From assembly GCA_024636105.1 (NCBI GenBank), contig JAGXHO010000103.1:1-7909 (forward strand): 7,909 bases of DNA, in the 5' to 3' direction. Positions 7,067-7,909 of this stretch are shown here, in pieces (within the stretch, counting starts at the first letter, position 1; each line of letters opens with the position of its first letter). Below the pieces are notes generated by a model, which ran no database searches, was not told where the DNA came from, and was given only the letters and a program-made list of their open reading frames with translations. Made by a program: the position numbers and the translations under genes. The DNA is from Trueperaceae bacterium. GTDB lineage: Bacteria > Deinococcota > Deinococci > Deinococcales > Trueperaceae.

Positions 7067-7411
7067 TCACGATCGGTACTTCAGCGCCTCCATGAGCTCG
7101 TTCACGACGTGCTCCGCGTCGCCACGCAGCGCCGCGGTGGCGACGTGGTCGCGGACGTGCGACCGCAGCACGGCCTCGTTCACCTTGCGCAACGCACCCT
7201 GAACGGCGCTGACCTGCTTGAGCACGTCGACGCAGTACACGTTCGGATCGTCGAGCATCCGGAGGACGCCTTCGACGTGGCCGCGCACGCTCTTGAGGCG
7301 CCGGGCTGCGTCGACGCGCACCGCCGGATCGAGGTGCAAGCAGTCGGGATGCCCGTGCGCCGCATCGGAGTGCGTCGTGTCGACGTGCGCCGACGCGACC
7401 CCGTCGCTCAC
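7067..7411 (-). CDS. csoR: CsoR-family copper-sensing repressor with Cys-His-His site
   Basis: The protein has 114 residues from GTG 7411, which overlaps the copZ stop as GTGA. Residues 34-112 are the all-helical CsoR/RcnR/FrmR (DUF156) fold: RRLKSVRGHVEGVLRML (38-53) carries the DNA-contacting basic residues, and VYCVDVLKQVSAVQGAL (59-74) and VLRSHVRDHV (81-90) carry the metal ligands. Cys60 and His85 match the first two CsoR ligands, but the usual second Cys is His89, giving Cys-His-His. This arrangement is seen in RcnR and, from memory, in Thermus thermophilus CsoR, which sits in the same copZ-csoR-copA order. The apo-tetramer should repress the operon, and Cu(I) binding should release it. 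The N-terminal 28 residues are a His-rich extension (H9, H14, H19, H21, C24, H26) before the fold. Context favours copper; Ni or Zn sensing is possible. Confidence 0.93.
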   Translation of the reverse strand: MSDGVASAHVDTTHSDAAHGHPDCLHLDPAVRVDAARRLKSVRGHVEGVLRMLDDPNVYCVDVLKQVSAVQGALRKVNEAVLRSHVRDHVATAALRGDAEHVVNELMEALKYRS

Positions 7412-7611
7412 GACGCCAGCGGGGTGGCCTGGTATCCCTCGTCCTGCACGGCCGCTATGAGGATCGCCGCATCGGCGTTCCCCGCGACGCGCGCGCGGCC
7501 CGCGGCGAGGTCGACTTCGGCGGTCTCGACGCCCGCGACGCGCTCGAGCGCCTTCTTCACGGCGGCGGTGCAGTGGCCGCAGGTCATTCCGTCGATCTTG
7601 AGTTCGGTCAT
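7408..7611 (-). CDS. copZ: Copper chaperone (heavy-metal-associated domain protein)
   Basis: The protein has 67 residues from ATG 7611, with a strong GGGAGGAG ribosome binding site six bases upstream. The whole protein is one ferredoxin-like HMA domain: first strand MTELKID, metal loop GMTCGHC with Cys11 and Cys14, helix TAAVKKALERVAGV, strand AEVDLAAGRARV, second helix and the C-terminal GYQATPL strand. The His between the cysteines (C-G-H-C) is common in CopZ/CopP chaperones. It should carry Cu(I) in the cytoplasm to the HMA domains of CopA. It is the first gene of the operon, and its stop overlaps the csoR start by four bases. The open frame continues 77 codons upstream through the promoter region; that extension is not credible because it crosses a putative operator and the standard-length protein has its own ribosome binding site. 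Confidence 0.95.
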   Translation of the reverse strand: MTELKIDGMTCGHCTAAVKKALERVAGVETAEVDLAAGRARVAGNADAAILIAAVQDEGYQATPLAS

Positions 7612-7617
7612 GGCGGG

Positions 7618-7625
7618 CTCCTCCC
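7618..7625 (-). promoter_or_regulatory. Shine-Dalgarno of copZ
   Basis: GGGAGGAG on the minus strand lies six bases before ATG 7611. It sets the 67-residue start instead of the much longer open frame. Confidence 0.8.
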
Positions 7626-7657
7626 GGAGGGTCTCGGGCTTGCTCAGATGGAGCATC

Positions 7658-7673
7658 GGCCCAAGGGGGGTGG
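7658..7673. promoter_or_regulatory. Putative degenerate CsoR operator (site B) in front of copZ
   Basis: The minus strand reads CCACCCCCCTTGGGCC, matching the 16-mer of sites A and C at 12 positions, including the whole left C-tract and TGGG of the right arm. It also shares the 11-mer ACACCCACCCC with the flank of site A (plus-strand positions 7667-7677 and 7015-7025). It lies 47-62 bases before the copZ ATG, where a repressor of the operon would be expected to bind. Confidence 0.5.
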
Positions 7674-7685
7674 GTGTTGGCTCCA

Positions 7686-7691
7686 AGCGTA
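7686..7691 (-). promoter_or_regulatory. Candidate -10 element for the copZ-csoR-copA promoter
   Basis: TACGCT on the minus strand lies about 13 bases upstream of site B, so transcription would begin close to or inside that operator. No convincing -35 box is visible at 16-18 bases. The string GTACGCT also precedes copA, which is the main support. Confidence 0.3.
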
Positions 7692-7811
7692 CACCTCCGG
7701 CGCCGGGACAGACGCCTCGCCTACAACATGACTCCTGGACGGGGCTCGCGTGGTGTTTCGGCGGAGGTGGGGTCGGGTACGGCGGGCGTCGAGCGAGACG
7801 TTGGTCGATCA

Positions 7812-7831
7812 TCCACCCCCGGTGGGGTGGA
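7812..7831. promoter_or_regulatory. Putative CsoR operator (site C), distal
   Basis: TCCACCCC (7812-7819), a four-base spacer and GGGGTGGA (7824-7831) form a perfect inverted repeat with eight-base arms. The core CCACCCCCGGTGGGGT is identical to site A in inverse orientation. It is about 200 bases upstream of copZ. That is far for direct repression of copZ, so it may serve a divergent promoter. Confidence 0.62.
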
Positions 7832-7857
7832 CATCGCGCCACGCGTGTGGATATCGT
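7828..7857 (+). promoter_or_regulatory. Candidate rightward promoter overlapping site C
   Basis: TGGACA (7828-7833, five of six to TTGACA) and TATCGT (7852-7857) are spaced 18 bases apart on the plus strand. The -35 box lies on the right arm of site C, so CsoR binding would block it. It would drive a gene beyond the window edge. No coding start is visible before 7909. Confidence 0.33.
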
Positions 7858-7909
7858 CGGCGGCCAAGGCGCGGGGCGACGGTTGGGCTGGGCGCGAGGT
7901 AGCGTGCAC

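Larger units (their letters stand above)
7612..7909 (-). other. 298-base non-coding region upstream of the copper operon
   Basis: No convincing gene is seen here. A minus-strand open frame (7721-7909) encodes only Pro/Ser/Arg/Thr-rich sequence without a fold. The region contains the copZ ribosome binding site, two CsoR-operator-like elements (7658-7673 and 7812-7831) and candidate promoter boxes on both strands. A divergent gene may begin beyond the right edge. Confidence 0.6.

Noticed and set aside
7721..7909. Minus-strand open frame of 62 codons before copZ
   Set aside because: It is Pro/Ser/Thr/Arg-rich low-complexity sequence that reads through operator C. No clear start signal or domain is visible.

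Overview
The window is very GC-rich bacterial DNA that is densely coding. Five features point to a Deinococcota-type organism: the gene order copZ-csoR-copA, a CsoR-family sensor with a Cys-His-His rather than Cys-His-Cys metal site, GTGA start/stop overlaps, a tandem-GNAT C-terminal domain, and a lipobox plus LysM surface protein. From memory, the gene order and the Cys-His-His site are both described for Thermus thermophilus. A deep-branching high-GC relative such as Truepera is my guess, and an actinobacterium is the main alternative. No rRNA, tRNA or marker gene is present to settle it.

Left part, plus strand: the C-terminal half of a GNAT acetyltransferase enters from the left edge (1-528). 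After a 204-base gap comes a large lipoprotein gene (733-3327). It encodes a lipobox, about 785 residues of proline-free coiled coil and a C-terminal LysM domain. The coiled coil contains 24 tandem heptads (1375-1878) whose DNA is partly identical, so they look recently expanded.

Middle and right, minus strand: a compact copper-resistance operon runs leftward from about 7611 to 3388. The order is copZ (Cu chaperone), csoR (repressor), copA (Cu(I)-exporting P1B ATPase), a DUF305 protein with paired His motifs, and an unrecognised 133-residue protein. Most junctions overlap (GTGA, GTGA, TGATG), suggesting translational coupling; the exception is the 120-base csoR-copA gap. The operon converges on the lipoprotein gene, and GC-rich hairpins sit between them (3336-3382).

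Regulation: three G/C-tract sites resemble CsoR operators. One lies in the csoR-copA gap (7001-7019), one just upstream of copZ (7658-7673) and one far upstream (7812-7831). The first and third share an identical 16-mer in opposite orientation. The model is that Cu(I) binding releases CsoR. CopZ then carries Cu(I) to CopA for export, and the DUF305 protein may bind exported copper outside the membrane. The last gene is an unknown in an otherwise well-understood operon. I saw no phage, CRISPR, insertion-sequence or RNA gene signals.
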